A stretch of 64,000 nucleotides of DNA from Linanthus parryae (lineage: Eukaryota > Streptophyta > Magnoliopsida > Ericales > Polemoniaceae). Shown here one piece after another: positions 11,022 to 22,430 of this stretch (its first letter is position 1; every line of letters begins with the position of its first letter). Position numbers and translations under genes: made by a program. Where the stretch lies: contig JALGPY010000005.1 in NCBI GenBank assembly GCA_023055425.1, positions 2,443,501 to 2,507,500 on the forward strand, given 5' to 3'. The notes beneath the pieces were generated by a model. That model worked only from the letters and a program-made list of their open reading frames with translations, made no database searches and had not been told where the DNA came from.

Positions 11022-11933
11022 GAGCATCTCCAACCCATTGCTTTTTCCCCCTCCCCTCACCTTCCCCTCCCCCTCCCCCTCCCCCCACGGGCTCACCATT
11101 TTCCCCCTCCCCCTCCCCCTCCCCTTCCGCCAAACTACTAATCGTCTCCAACCCATTTCTTTCCCCCCACCCAAAAAATTAATTTGTAATACATATTTAA
11201 TGATTTAAAAATGAATTATTAATACCAAAAAAATTAAATGCAAAATTGTTTACCAATATATACACACACACATACACACAAAAAAAGATGTTAATAATAA
11301 TAACAATGATAATAATAATAGTAATTAAGATAATATTAACAAACAAAACTTTTATTCGAAAAAATAACGATAACAAGTACGAAAAAGTCGTTATTACAAG
11401 AAATAAAATTCAACACCAATACAAAAATGCAAGGAGTAGAGACACACAAATTGAAATAAGCCAACCTAACAACAATTACATAAAATAGTTTTTTCGTTAG
11501 TTGAAAGGATTGAATTCTTGTTCAGACACGTTGGCCGAACTTCCATAAGCACTTCCAAATAAGCTTTTCCGAATATGTTTTTCGTAAATATACTTTCCAA
11601 CAATAGTGAATACATTATTAATTTTATTAAATAATACAAAATAAAATTTATTAATCATAATAATAAAATACATAATATAATCATAAAATATTAGTATGTG
11701 TAATTAAAATTATCAAATATTCAATTAATTAATCATTCCATGTAGGGGGAGGGGGAGGGGGAGGGGATGTTCATGGGGAAATCCCCCCTAACCATCCCTC
11801 ACCCAAGGCAAAATTTATCCCCATAGCACCCCCTCCCCCTCCCCCTCCCCTCATGGGGTTGGACATGAACTGTATTTTTTTATACGATTTTCCCCTTCCC
11901 CCTCCCCCTCCCCCTATGGGGTTGGAGATGCCC
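11022..11933. mobile_element. PIF/Harbinger-like MITE, 912 bp
   Basis: Terminal inverted repeats are G(A/G)GCATCTCCAACCC at the left and its complement at the right, flanked by the 3-base duplication TAA (11019-11021 and 11934-11936). Both facts fit the PIF/Harbinger superfamily. The subterminal zones are runs of CCCCCT/AGGGGG, the core is very AT-rich, and there is no transposase. It is inserted in the LTR of the surrounding Copia. Confidence 0.82.
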
Positions 11934-11968
11934 TAAGTATGAATATACAAAATCATCCTATTATAGGG

Positions 11969-13076
11969 TACCTAGAGAATTCAGGATCCACATTTCTGCA
12001 AACAGCTTGTGTTGGTCATTACTGTGTGGTAAAAATCCTCATATGTTGTTGATGCAGTTGTAATGTTCCCTGGGAAGTCCAAGTCAACATTGAATAAGAG
12101 AACGGAGGGTTAGAGGTGATGATGAGATTCTTATGGCATTCAGGATGCGGCCTGTTACTCTATGTATTGGGGCAGAGCAAAACATTGTGCATTTTCTCTT
12201 GTTATCTATTATCATACATATTGGAGTTGCAAGGCTTCGCCAGTCAGTGAGGAATGTATGTTTTGTAGACCTCCATACTATTCATGTCCGGTGAAAAAAT
12301 TCAGTAAAATTGGTTTAAATAAGGCTTTTATGTTTTGTACTCGTCGATACTATTCATGTATGTGGAAAAAACTCATAAAAATGTTGACAAAGGTCGAGAG
12401 GATGACCTTCCCACTCCAGTTTTTCTAGCTATTTTGTGTGTAAATCAGACAGTATCCACCTGTTGACAGCCAGAGTACAAGAAAGTGCGCTAGGCAATCT
12501 TAAACAGCGGCAAAGCTTTAGGGCAACTCTGGAAATGTTGTGGCGGTGCTGGAAGTTACTCTGTGAGAAATACTGTGGAAAAGCTGTTGTCCAGTAGCTG
12601 AGCCAGAGAGAACTCTGCCTTATTTCTTGCATGTGGTAGCCAATCTTAAACAACGGCTAGGAGGCCATAAACCTCTAATGTGTACAAGGAATTCTCTTGC
12701 ATACTTGTTGACCAGTGGCATGAAAGTTTTAGACCATGCCATGGTTTATTTCAATGCAGCAATTTTGCTAAAAAAATGAATGAAATTTCACTAGGAACTT
12801 TCCAAATGACAGTTTAATCAGTGCTCGCTTTCCCACAGTTTTTCTTATAAATAATATGAAGACACTGGAATGTAAGTTTCTAATGTTTTCATTAATTTAG
12901 CCTACCACATTGCCATCAACCAAACACAGCTGGTTAAATAAGATACCATTAGTATATATTGATACAGAGTGCATAAGAAGGAAAAAATGAATCCAAGAGA
13001 GCAATGAAAAGCTAAATTTTGCCAGAACATTAGTTAGTATACAACATGACTGGAGGAGAGAGTATGATGAAAAGAG
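11969..13076. other. Intergenic DNA downstream of the WD40 gene
   Basis: No coding region is supported. An imperfect direct repeat of about 80 bases occurs at about 12246-12304 and 12327-12382 (shared ATACTATTCATGT), and a shorter one (CAATCTTAAACA) near 12496 and 12645. The right part should contain the 3' UTR of the WD40 gene. Confidence 0.5.
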
Positions 13077-16000
13077 TTAGTAAGGTTGATGCCTTCCTTT
13101 GCGGTAAGACTTTGGTGGCTTCATGACAAGTTCGTTTGATATCCAAGAAGAACGATTCACATCAGAGGACGACGACGATTCATCAGATGACCAACAACAC
13201 AGACGGCCATCCTCGCCACCAGTCCATCCAAAGATACCTCCTCTGCTATTTGACATGGGGAGTACGGTCCTAACAATACTGGTGTGGCCGCGCTGGAGAA
13301 CAGCTTCTGGAGGTCCAATTGTACCTTTGCCTCCTTCACAGTTCACTGGGAAGTAGCCTACAGTGCCATCAATTGTTCCACCAATCAACAATAACTTGTC
13401 CCCTGAGTGGTGGCAATCAACAAAATAGTCTACCTGCACACAGAGTATATTTTTATGTCACTGGAATTCAGATGGCGTGTACCAGCAACCGACCAAAGCA
13501 AGTGGATAAAATGACAAGTAGTCGTTCCAAAGATGAGCGAAAAATGAAACAAAATAACAAGATGTTTTTCCTCTTTCTACCCAACCTCAAACAAACAAGC
13601 CATTTGATTGCTTGATGCAGCTAAGAAAACACATACTCTACTTATCTAGCAACCAGTTTGCAGATGTAAACCAACTTTCTGAGTAAATGGTTTAGGAAGA
13701 TAGATAGTTTCTGTAAAAGAATGGTGCTTCTCATTACTGGTATTAGAGCCTAGAAATCAATTCTAAAAAAACACATTCCAGCAGCTCTACTCGCGAGTAG
13801 CTTTATCTACTCTCTTAATATCCGACTCGTTCCTGTCTTAAATTTATTTTTGTTTAACTCGAAGCCCATACCATATGTACTGTACTTATCGACTGTCTGT
13901 CTATCTTTGCCATCTCTCCATTGCTTCTTTCCAATAATTGGTTTTGTTAAATTCCCGGTGCCTAGAACCTTCCTTCATTTGACTTTTACATGCATATAAT
14001 CAAATAAAATAACGGACGTGTGGGCTTTGACGCTAAACAAGAACAATTTAAGATAACGACTAAGATAATAAGACAGTAGATCAAGCTACTATACTTGTAA
14101 GCAGAGCTGCTGAAAATTATTCTTCAGAAGTGATTCTAAGGCTAAGTAGAGGTATTGATAATAATTCTTCATAAATTGAATATAAGCTTTGATACAAGCA
14201 ATGAGAAACTGGGAACATTTACAAACGGTAGAGAGAATATCTCATAAGGAGAGATTGTGGAAGCTTTACATGTGATGGAGAGAATATTTTACAAAGAGAG
14301 ATGATGGAAGAAAGATGCCTTACGGCTGGAGGGTTATCTCTTTATATAGGGAAAGCTACAACATCCTACTATCATACATTTCTAATGCACACTCCAGTAC
14401 ACTCAATAAAACATGATCACAATGCAAAGGTTTATATCACCTCAAGTCTCAACTATATGCTTTAATACTTTATGTCGCTTCAGAGGAGAAAAGGTTGCAG
14501 ACCAGGTTCGGGCATAGTTGATATTGTGGATTATACTAGTGGACAATTGACATTTCTTTCACAACCTTTCAGTCATGGATACGATATGTATAACCTTACC
14601 CTTAGATTTTACATGTAGGATTTTACACGTATTCTGGCAGATATCAACCTACGTGCAAACTGTGTTCGCTTTTGATTAAAGAATGGATACCTGATCTAAT
14701 GCCCAGCTCTCAGAAGCTAATGAACGAGCTTCTTCAAAGTTGAATTCCATTCTCCCATCATTCCAGTCCCAAATGCTTCACAGAGGCAAACATGACACAG
14801 AAGGAGTATCAGGATTTATTAACCGATCCATATGGATATAAAATTATAGTAAAATCACTACTTTGAATATCCAATTTCATAGCCAGAAATTGATATGCAG
14901 AACGGAACGAGTAAAGAGGTAATCAATGTAAAAGATAAAAACTAATCTAGACATGGAATGACTGGACTGAGATGATCAAAGGCAAATGTCTGAAAACATA
15001 AGAGGCAGAATACGCAATACCTTAACGTTTCAATATGTGTCAGGCACCAAAGCTTTTGGCATCCTTCTCCGAAAAACCCTACTTTCCCAATTGACGTGCC
15101 CGCATTAATCACCTACATATGCCCACCAGGAAACAAGAACACTTGACATTCTAGAACAAATTATTCATCCGCATTTGGAAAAACATGCTTTAATATGATT
15201 GAGAATGCAATTATTTATTTTTAAAATCATAGTATGTCATGCCACTCAGCCGCGAATATGAAAGATGTTACATATAGACTGAAGCATTAGCGTCCAAGAA
15301 GCTAAGCGGTGTCAATTGGTCCAATAAACAGTTGAGAGACTATTTTGAAGACCATTCATGTTGAAAAACATATCATCAGGCTTCTACAGTTAGTTCTTTC
15401 TCTTTCCTAGCAATTGAAAAAATCGCCACACTGAAACAACAGCACATTAGATTAGATGACACAAGAGACTTCTACACTTACTGAATCGAGATGATCATCA
15501 TCATTGATATTCCCACTGGCGTCAAAGATGCACATCAAGCCATCTACAGAAGCAGACAGTAGCTTGTTTTGTTGATGAGGGATAAAGTGAACCTACAAGG
15601 GAGTCTTCGATCACAGTTCTCCTCAACAAGCTCAGAAATCAATTCCAAGAAAGCTTAATAAATGCACAACTAAAGTGATTTCAATTGCACCTGTGTAACA
15701 TCATCCATATGTGAGTCCTCCAAACAAGCAATCTGCTTCATTGTTCTCCAATCCCAGAAGAATATCTGCCAAAAGTTTATACTAAATTAACAAGGAACAA
15801 ATAACTTCTTCACTCCAAATGTTAACACATAAACAAGAACACATAATCTCAATTCTTCGCAAATTTTCCAATACGACGAAGCAGCTACAAAGACTACCTG
15901 AGAGTTACTGCCGGCTGCGAGTAGGCTATCACCAGAACCTCCACAAGAAAAACTGAAAATCTCTTGCGACGGACCAGCATTAACAGAAGCCACCTGATTC

Positions 16001-16886
16001 AACACACAAACTCAATAAGGGTCTTACAGAAATTGCACACCAATTCATCCCATATAACACAATTAGAAAGAGGACCTGTTGAAATGATCTGGTGTCCCAA
16101 GCTCTAACAGTACCATCAGAAGAACACGACTGCAAGATATGCGGCGACGACGGTCCGGCGAAAGAGATTTGATTAACGGTGGAAGAGTGGCCTGTGCACT
16201 CTCCAGAGTACTGACCTGTGAATGGAGAATAGAGTTTCACGGCGTTTGTGGACAGAGACACCGCCATTAACGACCAATCGTCCCTAAAACCACAAACCCA
16301 GATAGGAATTAGTCCATTGAGAATGTAAGAATCCATGGGTTCCACCTCAACCAATTGGCAATGAGGGGAGTAGCCCATGACACTTATTGATTATATTTCT
16401 TCTTCTTGAATGTCCGATGTGGGACTTCTCAACACGCCCCCTCATGTGTGGCATTCTTTGGCCTACACGTGGATGTAAGCATGTGGGTTGTTAGGCCATT
16501 CACGTGTGTGAACCTCGCTCTGATACCATGTTCCACCTCAAAACAAATTGGCAATGAGGATAGTAGCCCAGGACACTTATTAATTATATTTCGTCTTCCT
16601 GAATGTCCGATGTTCGTACACATTCATCAGATTAATAAAATCATAAAACTTAGTCGAACCCAGATGGGAATCAGTCGATTGAGAGCCTAATTTCATTCAA
16701 CTAGCACTGAATCATACGATTGATTGAAAATAGAAGATGAAACGAGAGAGATTGAGAGATGTACTTGGGGACGATTTGGAAGACGTAGTCGTCACCGAAG
16801 TTGGTTTGGATGCTGTTTTTGAGACCAAATCGCTCCAAAGAGTTGGACGACGGTGTTCCTTCGACGTCCATCTCCGTCGCTTCCAT
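13077..16886 (-). CDS. WDR89: WD40-repeat protein, WDR89-like, 8 coding exons
   Basis: Exons by coordinate: 16886-16765, 16283-16076, 15993-15898, 15765-15691, 15592-15482, 15112-15021, 14775-14691 and 13433-13077. All have GT-AG introns and matching phases, giving 381 residues, close to the usual size of WDR89 homologues. WD40 units are recognisable: GHSSTVNQISFAG followed by DGTVRAWDTR, then LLAAGSNSQIFFWDW, LLSASVDGLMCIFD, KLWCLTHIETLSIWDW, and GHTSIVRT followed by GGEDGRLCCW. The protein should fold as a seven-bladed propeller and act as a binding scaffold; its partners are unknown. The first ATG of exon 1 (MEATEMDVEG) was chosen. Introns carry insertions: a TRIM-like element in intron 1, and in the 1257-bp last intron a minus-strand TATATAAAG near 14340 that could belong to a solo LTR. 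A telo-box lies just upstream. Gene structure is secure; the family name is by recollection of homologues. Confidence 0.85.
16336..16622 (-). mobile_element. TRIM-like element (miniature LTR retrotransposon) in WD40 intron 1
   Basis: Two direct repeats of about 95 bases (16336-16434 and 16529-16622) share TTCCACCTCA, TTGGCAATGAGG and GAATGTCCGATG. Between them, read on the minus strand, are a primer-binding site TGGTATCAGAGC (16528-16517) abutting the right repeat and a purine tract ATGAGGGGGCG (16445-16435) abutting the left repeat. This LTR-PBS-PPT-LTR arrangement within about 290 bp with no coding region is the definition of a TRIM. Exact outer ends are uncertain because the repeat tips have diverged. 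Confidence 0.75.
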
Positions 16887-16906
16887 AATCGACTGTGACT
16901 GTGTGT

Positions 16907-17200
16907 AGAGGAAGGAAGTGGCGGGGAATTTAGGGTTGAGCTTTTTCTATGGTGAGTCGCCGCCGTCGTTTGTCCGGTGAAGTATTTTATTCTAACAGTC
17001 AGCTCGCAAGTTTCTTGTTATTACTAAACACCCCCACTTTTGAAATTAAATATCAAATGGGGGCTGCAAGTTTGAACATGCAAAACCGGGCCGAACCGGA
17101 CCGCTGGAAGTGATATATTGTTACTTGTCTTGATTCATTTATTGAGCTCGGGATGTGAAAGTTAGTTTCAACTCAAGTGACATGCCATCATGCATTTTCT
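16907..17200. repeat. Direct duplication, copy 1 (WD40 5' UTR/promoter)
   Basis: This segment, starting about 20 bases upstream of the WD40 ATG, is repeated at 17305-17581 with high similarity over about 280 bases (shared GTTATTACTAAACACCCCCA and GGGCCGAACCGGACCGCTGG). Both copies contain the telo-box complement TTTAGGGTT. Confidence 0.9.
16929..16937 (-). promoter_or_regulatory. Telo-box in WD40 gene leader
   Basis: The minus strand reads AACCCTAAA, a motif common near the start of plant growth and translation-related genes. A second copy is at 17327-17335 in the duplicated segment. Confidence 0.5.
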
Positions 17201-17304
17201 AGTTTCAAAGACACAGTTTATTTTGAGTTTAAAGATTTTACATAAGAAATGTGTTTTCGTGTTAGTGTATTACATGGAGATACTTTATTGTATTATGTAT
17301 ATCT

Positions 17305-17581
17305 AGAGGAAAGAAGTGGCGGGGAATTTAGGGTTGAGTCGTCTCCGCATTCGTCCGGTGAGTATTTTTATTGTAACAGTCAGCTCGCAAGTTTCTTGTT
17401 ATTACTAAACACCCCCACTTTTGAAATTACATATCAAATGGGGGCTGCAAGTTTGAACATGCAAAACCGGGCCGAACCGGACCGCTGGAAGTGATATATT
17501 GTTATTTGTCTTGATTCATTTATTGAGCTCGTGATGTGAAAGCTAGTTTCAACTCGGTTGACATAGGATCATGTATTTTCT
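17305..17581. repeat. Direct duplication, copy 2
   Basis: Second copy of the 16907-17200 segment, about 400 bases away. Differences are scattered substitutions and a short deletion near the GAGTCGTC region, so the event is not very recent. Confidence 0.9.
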
Positions 17582-18477
17582 TAAAGCTGAATTTTTTAAC
17601 TGGATTGCACGAGTTTTAAACTAATCAAGATTTCAAAAGTATGATGGACTATTTTAGATTTTCACTCTAAAGATTTCTTAAACTTTCCAAAAATGAATTT
17701 CCTTAACCATTATTTACATCTCTCAACTGTAATCCACATTTTTCCTTCTCGATTTTCATTTCTTCCCACTGAGACAGTGAGGTTTTAGCGATACATAAAT
17801 GTTTCACTCTAGTATCAAAAACAAAACGATGTCTGATACAATATTACCACCACCAAAACCTATGAATTCCACTTTCAACTTGTTACAAAGCTGAATTAAA
17901 AAATATGACAATTGACTTATAAAACTTTTTTTCTGGCAGAGGATTGCAAATTTTCATTCTAACATTTTATTTTTTCTTTTATAAAAAAAGAAAACAACTC
18001 ATCGTGTAATTCAGAATCGTTATGACAACTGAATTATTAAGAACTTTTTTTTTCCTAGCAAAGGAGAGCAAATTTCCATTCCAACATGTTAATTGTTTCC
18101 TTGATCTTACCTACTAGATGTTCAAGAGTATACATACTCCCCTGACTCCCGGTCTAACTTAAACAAGAAACAAAACATTAATCCTCACACAAGCATATAA
18201 GATTAACCAACCAACGGCTTCAAAAAGTGACAAAAATAGACGACGAAGGCATCTTTAAATACAATGGCGAAGAGACTCTTAACGACGGTGCAGAATCATA
18301 TCACTAATCAACAGACCCTCCCACACTGTTCAACGACAGGAACGGTACAATTGGATAATCGACACAAATTCCAAAATATGTCTATGTGCAAGTCTTCTGA
18401 AAGTCAAAAATAAGATTAGATGCCACACTTCCATAGAACTAATACTGATGTTGCTTCTACTACTACTACTACCCACT
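17582..18477. other. Intergenic DNA and p23 3' UTR
   Basis: AT-rich sequence with A/T runs and no supported gene. The last 150-200 bases should be the 3' UTR of the p23 gene. Confidence 0.5.
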
Positions 18478-21400
18478 TCATTTCTCTGTTGCAGCTTCGA
18501 CCTTTTCATCCGTTGCTTTCTCTGGTTTGGCTTCATCGATGTCTTGATCTCCTGGCTTAGAGATTTCTTCATCTAAGGAAAGGAAAATATCAGTCAGTCT
18601 CCCACACTAGCATAAACTATTACAAATAACACTGCTCAGCTAAGGTGAATTCAGTGGAAGAACATATCCTACGTGTGGAAGGTAACAACAATTCACAACA
18701 CTCGGTGAATACACACAACAATATAAAAAGCTTCGTACGAAAAGCACAGTGGCATGTGCCAAGGTGTATAATTGCAGCAAGCATTACAACGCCAGCATGC
18801 CTACAAGATGAAACAGGTAGCACGAAATCCAGAGCATATGTGAACGACTATTTGCAATGGGTGTACTTCGAAACAGTAGGAACCATGTGGAACGATGAAA
18901 GGAGCCTCTTTACAGGAATACGCACGCCACACACACACAATCTTAAACCCAGAATCTGATATGTTTTATGAGGGCAGCTATGCTTCACCCTTTTTTCTTC
19001 ACCCTCCAAGTTCACCTCCTATGTGTCAAAGATATGATTGTGGTAACTATTTATTTTAAGATATTTCCATAATCACGTCACCAATCAAATACATCCACAT
19101 AAGGGGTGAACTTGAAGGGTGAAGAAAAAAGGGTGACGTTTAGCATTTCCCATTTTTATTTATAATTTCAGAGAATGTCAATCTCAGTGTAACAAAAAGA
19201 ATACAGTTTTGTTGTACCAGGCTGAATAAGGCAGAAACGGGCATACAAGAAAAGACATGTGAAGAATATATTACAATCACATTCATTTTATGTGGCAGAG
19301 CTGCCGCAAATGTAAATAAAGAAACAATTTGGTTCATCCAGGAGAAGCTGGGCCACTCATATTCTTTTTCTAAATCTTTCATTCTTTTCTTTGTTTTGAG
19401 GAATGAATCTTTCATTTGAAAGGTTATTATTATCTATCCATGTTTCAAGCATAGAGTTGAAGGCACTAAACAATATGCATTGATGTTACACACACCACGG
19501 GTGAGTGACAATAATACAAATTGATTGATTTTTACAAACGCATTGGTGGTAAAGCAGTATTGTCGTCTTCACTCACTACCAGTGATAATCACTCGTAATG
19601 AGTGATAGTACGTTAAAAATTGTTGAAATTAATATGCATTGATGTTTATTGATTCATTTGTGCATTAACAAAAATTGGCAAATAGTTGGTTACCTTCACC
19701 ACTGTCGTCAAATTCGTCCATGTCTCCCATGCCTCCCATGTCACCAAATTTCTGTACAAGCAACAGCAAAATATCAGGAATGCAAACCAATAGCCATAAG
19801 TACATGTAGTAAGAATAGGGAGTGCTATATCCTCACCGAGAAGTCCATTCCTCCCATATCAAGGTCTTCACCTGAATGACAGAAGAGATTTCAAACCAAT
19901 ATCCAATGATGATTATGTGCTTCACGCAAGGATTACTAGTTTAAGAAATATATGATGAAGAGAAAGCTAAATTACCAATATCCTCATCTTCATCAACCCA
20001 TTTGTCCCAGTCGACTTTTATGTAATGTGGCGCCTTATCATCTCCACGAAGAAGTTTCTTCCACCATACCTTCTCAGCTTTCTCTAAAATACAAAAGATG
20101 CTCCTCACCCCTATATTTATTTTGCTTTCCTGCAACGATGACCAATGTTGGTTAGGGTAAAAAAGATTCTGAAAAGGGAAACATAACTTCTTCAAATAAA
20201 CTAAAGAAACCAACAAATATCTTATAGTGCAACAGGCTCATAACATATCCTACAGGGCTACAGGGCTAGTAGCTTGACCCTCAACACTAAAATTTAAATA
20301 AAGAGAAACATGAGGGATACAAGGGCTGGGATCAAGAAAAAAAGGAGCTGTAGGGAAACACTGGTGACAGGTATACAGCAGGTGGCATTGTCTGGCTGAT
20401 CCTAAATTATTACTGTTATATACCAATGAACCATTAAATCAGTAAGCCAAAGAGAATAAGCAACTCTTTTTATCCACTCCTAATTAAAATTCAACAAGAG
20501 TAAAAGTTTTGCATTTTGGTCATCATTTCGCTTAACAGGTTTGCTGTAATCTCCTAACATCCAAACAACCAAAAGTGAACCACCAATAAGAGTGTGCCTT
20601 ACCTTGACATCAACTTTGTCAAAAAGGTCCAACTTCAATTCATAAAGGTGGTTCTCTGCTCCAGCACTAGCAGAAAATGTGAAACCACCATCAGGATTGA
20701 CATCAACCTTTGCATTCTTTGCATCTGGCAGCAAAATTGTGATAAAAACCTTGTCCTGCCTCTGGGCCCACTTCAGCTCTGGATGTCGACTGAAAGACCA
20801 GAAAAATCAAAAGAGTTGGCATAGTTCGCAGGTAAGATTGAGTTTGACACACAATCACACAATATCAATGTTATTCACATCTACAAATCATAGATAATAA
20901 ATTGTTGGTAACGTTTAGAAATAGATTCTAGGCTTTTTCCTCAACAACCAGTTTTTACTTAAATCACATCTTTGGACATTATATGACACACTGATGACAA
21001 GAATCAAACTCACTTAAGGTCGGCTACAGGGGTCAAACTCCTTCAGTTATGTCTACACAATGCCATTTACTCACTTAGATTTAATCTAACTACGTTGTCT
21101 AAGATAGACTCCCCTCGGGTTCATTTCAATATCCATCTCCCTCATATTGTCTTCCATAGGTGCAGCCATGGCGCATCCAGCGGCCTAAGATACACATTGT
21201 CTTCCATAGGTGCATTCATACGGCATCTGGCTTCTTTATGATTGTGTCATTGTGCATCTTATCTTTTCTAGTTATGCCACCCATTGACCTTAGCTTTTTC
21301 ATTTCTATACTTCTATTATTATTTCTTCTTGATGGTTGAACATTGTCTCATACATCAAAACACGACTTCCAGAGGGTCTATAAAACTTACCCATCAACCT

Positions 21401-22299
21401 AAACCAGGATCGTGCAGTCACACAAAACTTGAGATGTGTTCTACGTCTTCGTCCAACCTTCCCTATCCTATGGGTAACACATGCTCGTCTATTTATTCAT
21501 CATTACATAACATTGGCCTAAGACATCTATTATCCTTCTTTGGCAACCTCTTGGCCACTAATAGTACTGTACCTTCTCCTACCATCTTATATTTTGGCCG
21601 CTAAAGTTACACTCCATGTCCTGACTTGTTTCAACTCTAAATTCTAAATTATCCAAATTCTAAACTATCCCTCCATAACTCTAACCCACCATTTCGGCCG
21701 CTCCTCGTTTCATCAGCCAAAACTATATAGACAACAATCAACATGCACCACGAGAAAAATTTGAGTGCAGTGACTTTCTCAAAGTACAAGTTTGCAAAAA
21801 TGGAATTGAAAGTGGATTTTGAAGCCTCGCAATGGCGTCCAATCGCCAAGAGACTGTCAATTTCAGAACCTATGTCAGTTAATAAGAGCAGAGAAGACTA
21901 AGAATTACCCATTAGCTACATTTTCCATTTCAAATTCAAATAGATGCATCATATTCAACAAAAGAACGCTAATCATTGTTTTATCATTTTTTACTGACAG
22001 AAAACTCCCGGAAATTTCCCTAATTCTGAGATCAACTCACAGCTTCCGTCAATCATTTCAAGCAGGATTATAGAGAACACCAAAAGGTTCAATAACTGGA
22101 AATGAAATCAATTCTCCATAAGAAACAGAAAATCAACAACAATCTGATGCAAAGCAGAAAATCAACGACACTATCCGCAACCAAAATGCAACAAAAAACT
22201 CTTTCATCGTCACCGTCAAAGGGTTCGATCATTTGCTGGAAAAATCGATCATTTGCAGAAGAGAAAAAAAAAAAAAAGGCTAAAGTGAAATTTACCTCA
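18478..22299 (-). CDS. P23: p23 HSP90 co-chaperone, 6 coding exons
   Basis: Exons: 22299-22295 (only ATG AG), 20789-20603, 20129-19976, 19871-19837, 19751-19694 and 18572-18478. All introns are GT-AG and phases agree, giving 177 residues. The CS domain has the plant p23 hallmarks: SRHPELKWAQR at the N-terminus, LPDAKNAKVDVNPDG, LDLFDKVDVK and KVDWDKWVDEDED. It ends in a short Gly-Met-Asp stretch (GGMDFSKFGDMGGMGDMDE) and an acidic, Lys-rich tail. p23 binds the ATP-closed form of HSP90 in the cytosol and nucleus and slows client release. The Gly-Met-Asp tail is typical of the plant p23-1 group but looks short here. The tiny first coding exon was chosen because it alone supplies an ATG in phase with the conserved Ser-Arg-His-Pro. 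Introns 1 and 5 are long and carry a LINE relic and a MITE. A heat-shock-element-like site lies about 120 bases upstream. Confidence 0.92.
18985..19136. mobile_element. Small MITE in p23 intron 5
   Basis: Inverted repeats of about 42 bases with a few mismatches: left TCACCCTTTTTTCTTCACCC, right its complement. The loop is AT-rich. ATGCT before the left arm and AGCAT after the right arm suggest the arms once extended a little further. No clear target duplication and no coding capacity. Confidence 0.75.
20990..21330 (-). mobile_element. LINE relic in p23 intron 1
   Basis: Minus-strand translation in shifting frames gives pieces recalling the C-terminal end of plant LINE reverse transcriptases: LRSMGGITRKDKMHND, then APMEDNVYLRPLDAP, then RLNLSE and RSLTPVADL, in the order expected. 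Several stops and frameshifts are present. Identification rests on remembered family motifs; bounds are approximate. Confidence 0.5.
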
Positions 22300-22356
22300 T
22301 GTTTGCTTTCTCCGGTAACTAGCGGTCGTAGTCTGGAAGAAGAAGAGAGTAGAAGA

Positions 22357-22365
22357 AAACCCTAG
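22357..22365 (+). promoter_or_regulatory. Telo-box in p23 5' leader
   Basis: AAACCCTAG on the plus strand, about 60 bases upstream of the p23 ATG. Confidence 0.45.
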
Positions 22366-22417
22366 AAGACGAATCGCGACGAATCGTTCGTCTTCTGCTT
22401 AAAACCCTCCTCCGGCA

Positions 22418-22430
22418 GAAACTTCTGGAC
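22418..22430 (-). promoter_or_regulatory. Heat-shock-element-like site upstream of p23
   Basis: GAAACTTCTGGAC contains GAA-nn-TTC-nn-GAc, one base short of three perfect inverted units. It lies about 120 bases before the ATG. A further TTCGTCTTC is nearby (22387-22395). It suggests control by heat-shock factors, consistent with a co-chaperone. Confidence 0.5.

Larger units (their letters stand above)
9013..11963 (-). mobile_element. Short-LTR Copia (Ale/Retrofit-like), internally deleted, with nested MITE
   Basis: From the right, read leftwards: a short LTR (11963-10936, interrupted by a 912-bp MITE), a primer-binding site, a leader, gag and part of protease, then a direct join to the last 54 bases of the other LTR (9013-9066). 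Integrase, RT and RNase H are missing. The segment ATTCACAATAATAAATAG occurs in both LTR pieces (near 9050 and 10965). TAGGG at 9008-9012 and at 11964-11968 is a plausible target duplication. Without the MITE the right LTR would be about 113 bp, a size usual for this lineage. The outer LTR base pair is mutated (TA instead of TG). Confidence 0.72.

Noticed and set aside
11040..11130. CCCCCT runs considered as telomere-like or minisatellite DNA
   Set aside because: They are bounded by MITE ends and a TAA duplication and do not match the plant telomere unit TTTAGGG.
12162..12428. 88-codon Cys-rich frame, considered as a small secreted peptide
   Set aside because: The Cys pattern comes from an imperfect DNA tandem repeat, there is no signal peptide, and the neighbouring repeat unit explains the similarity.
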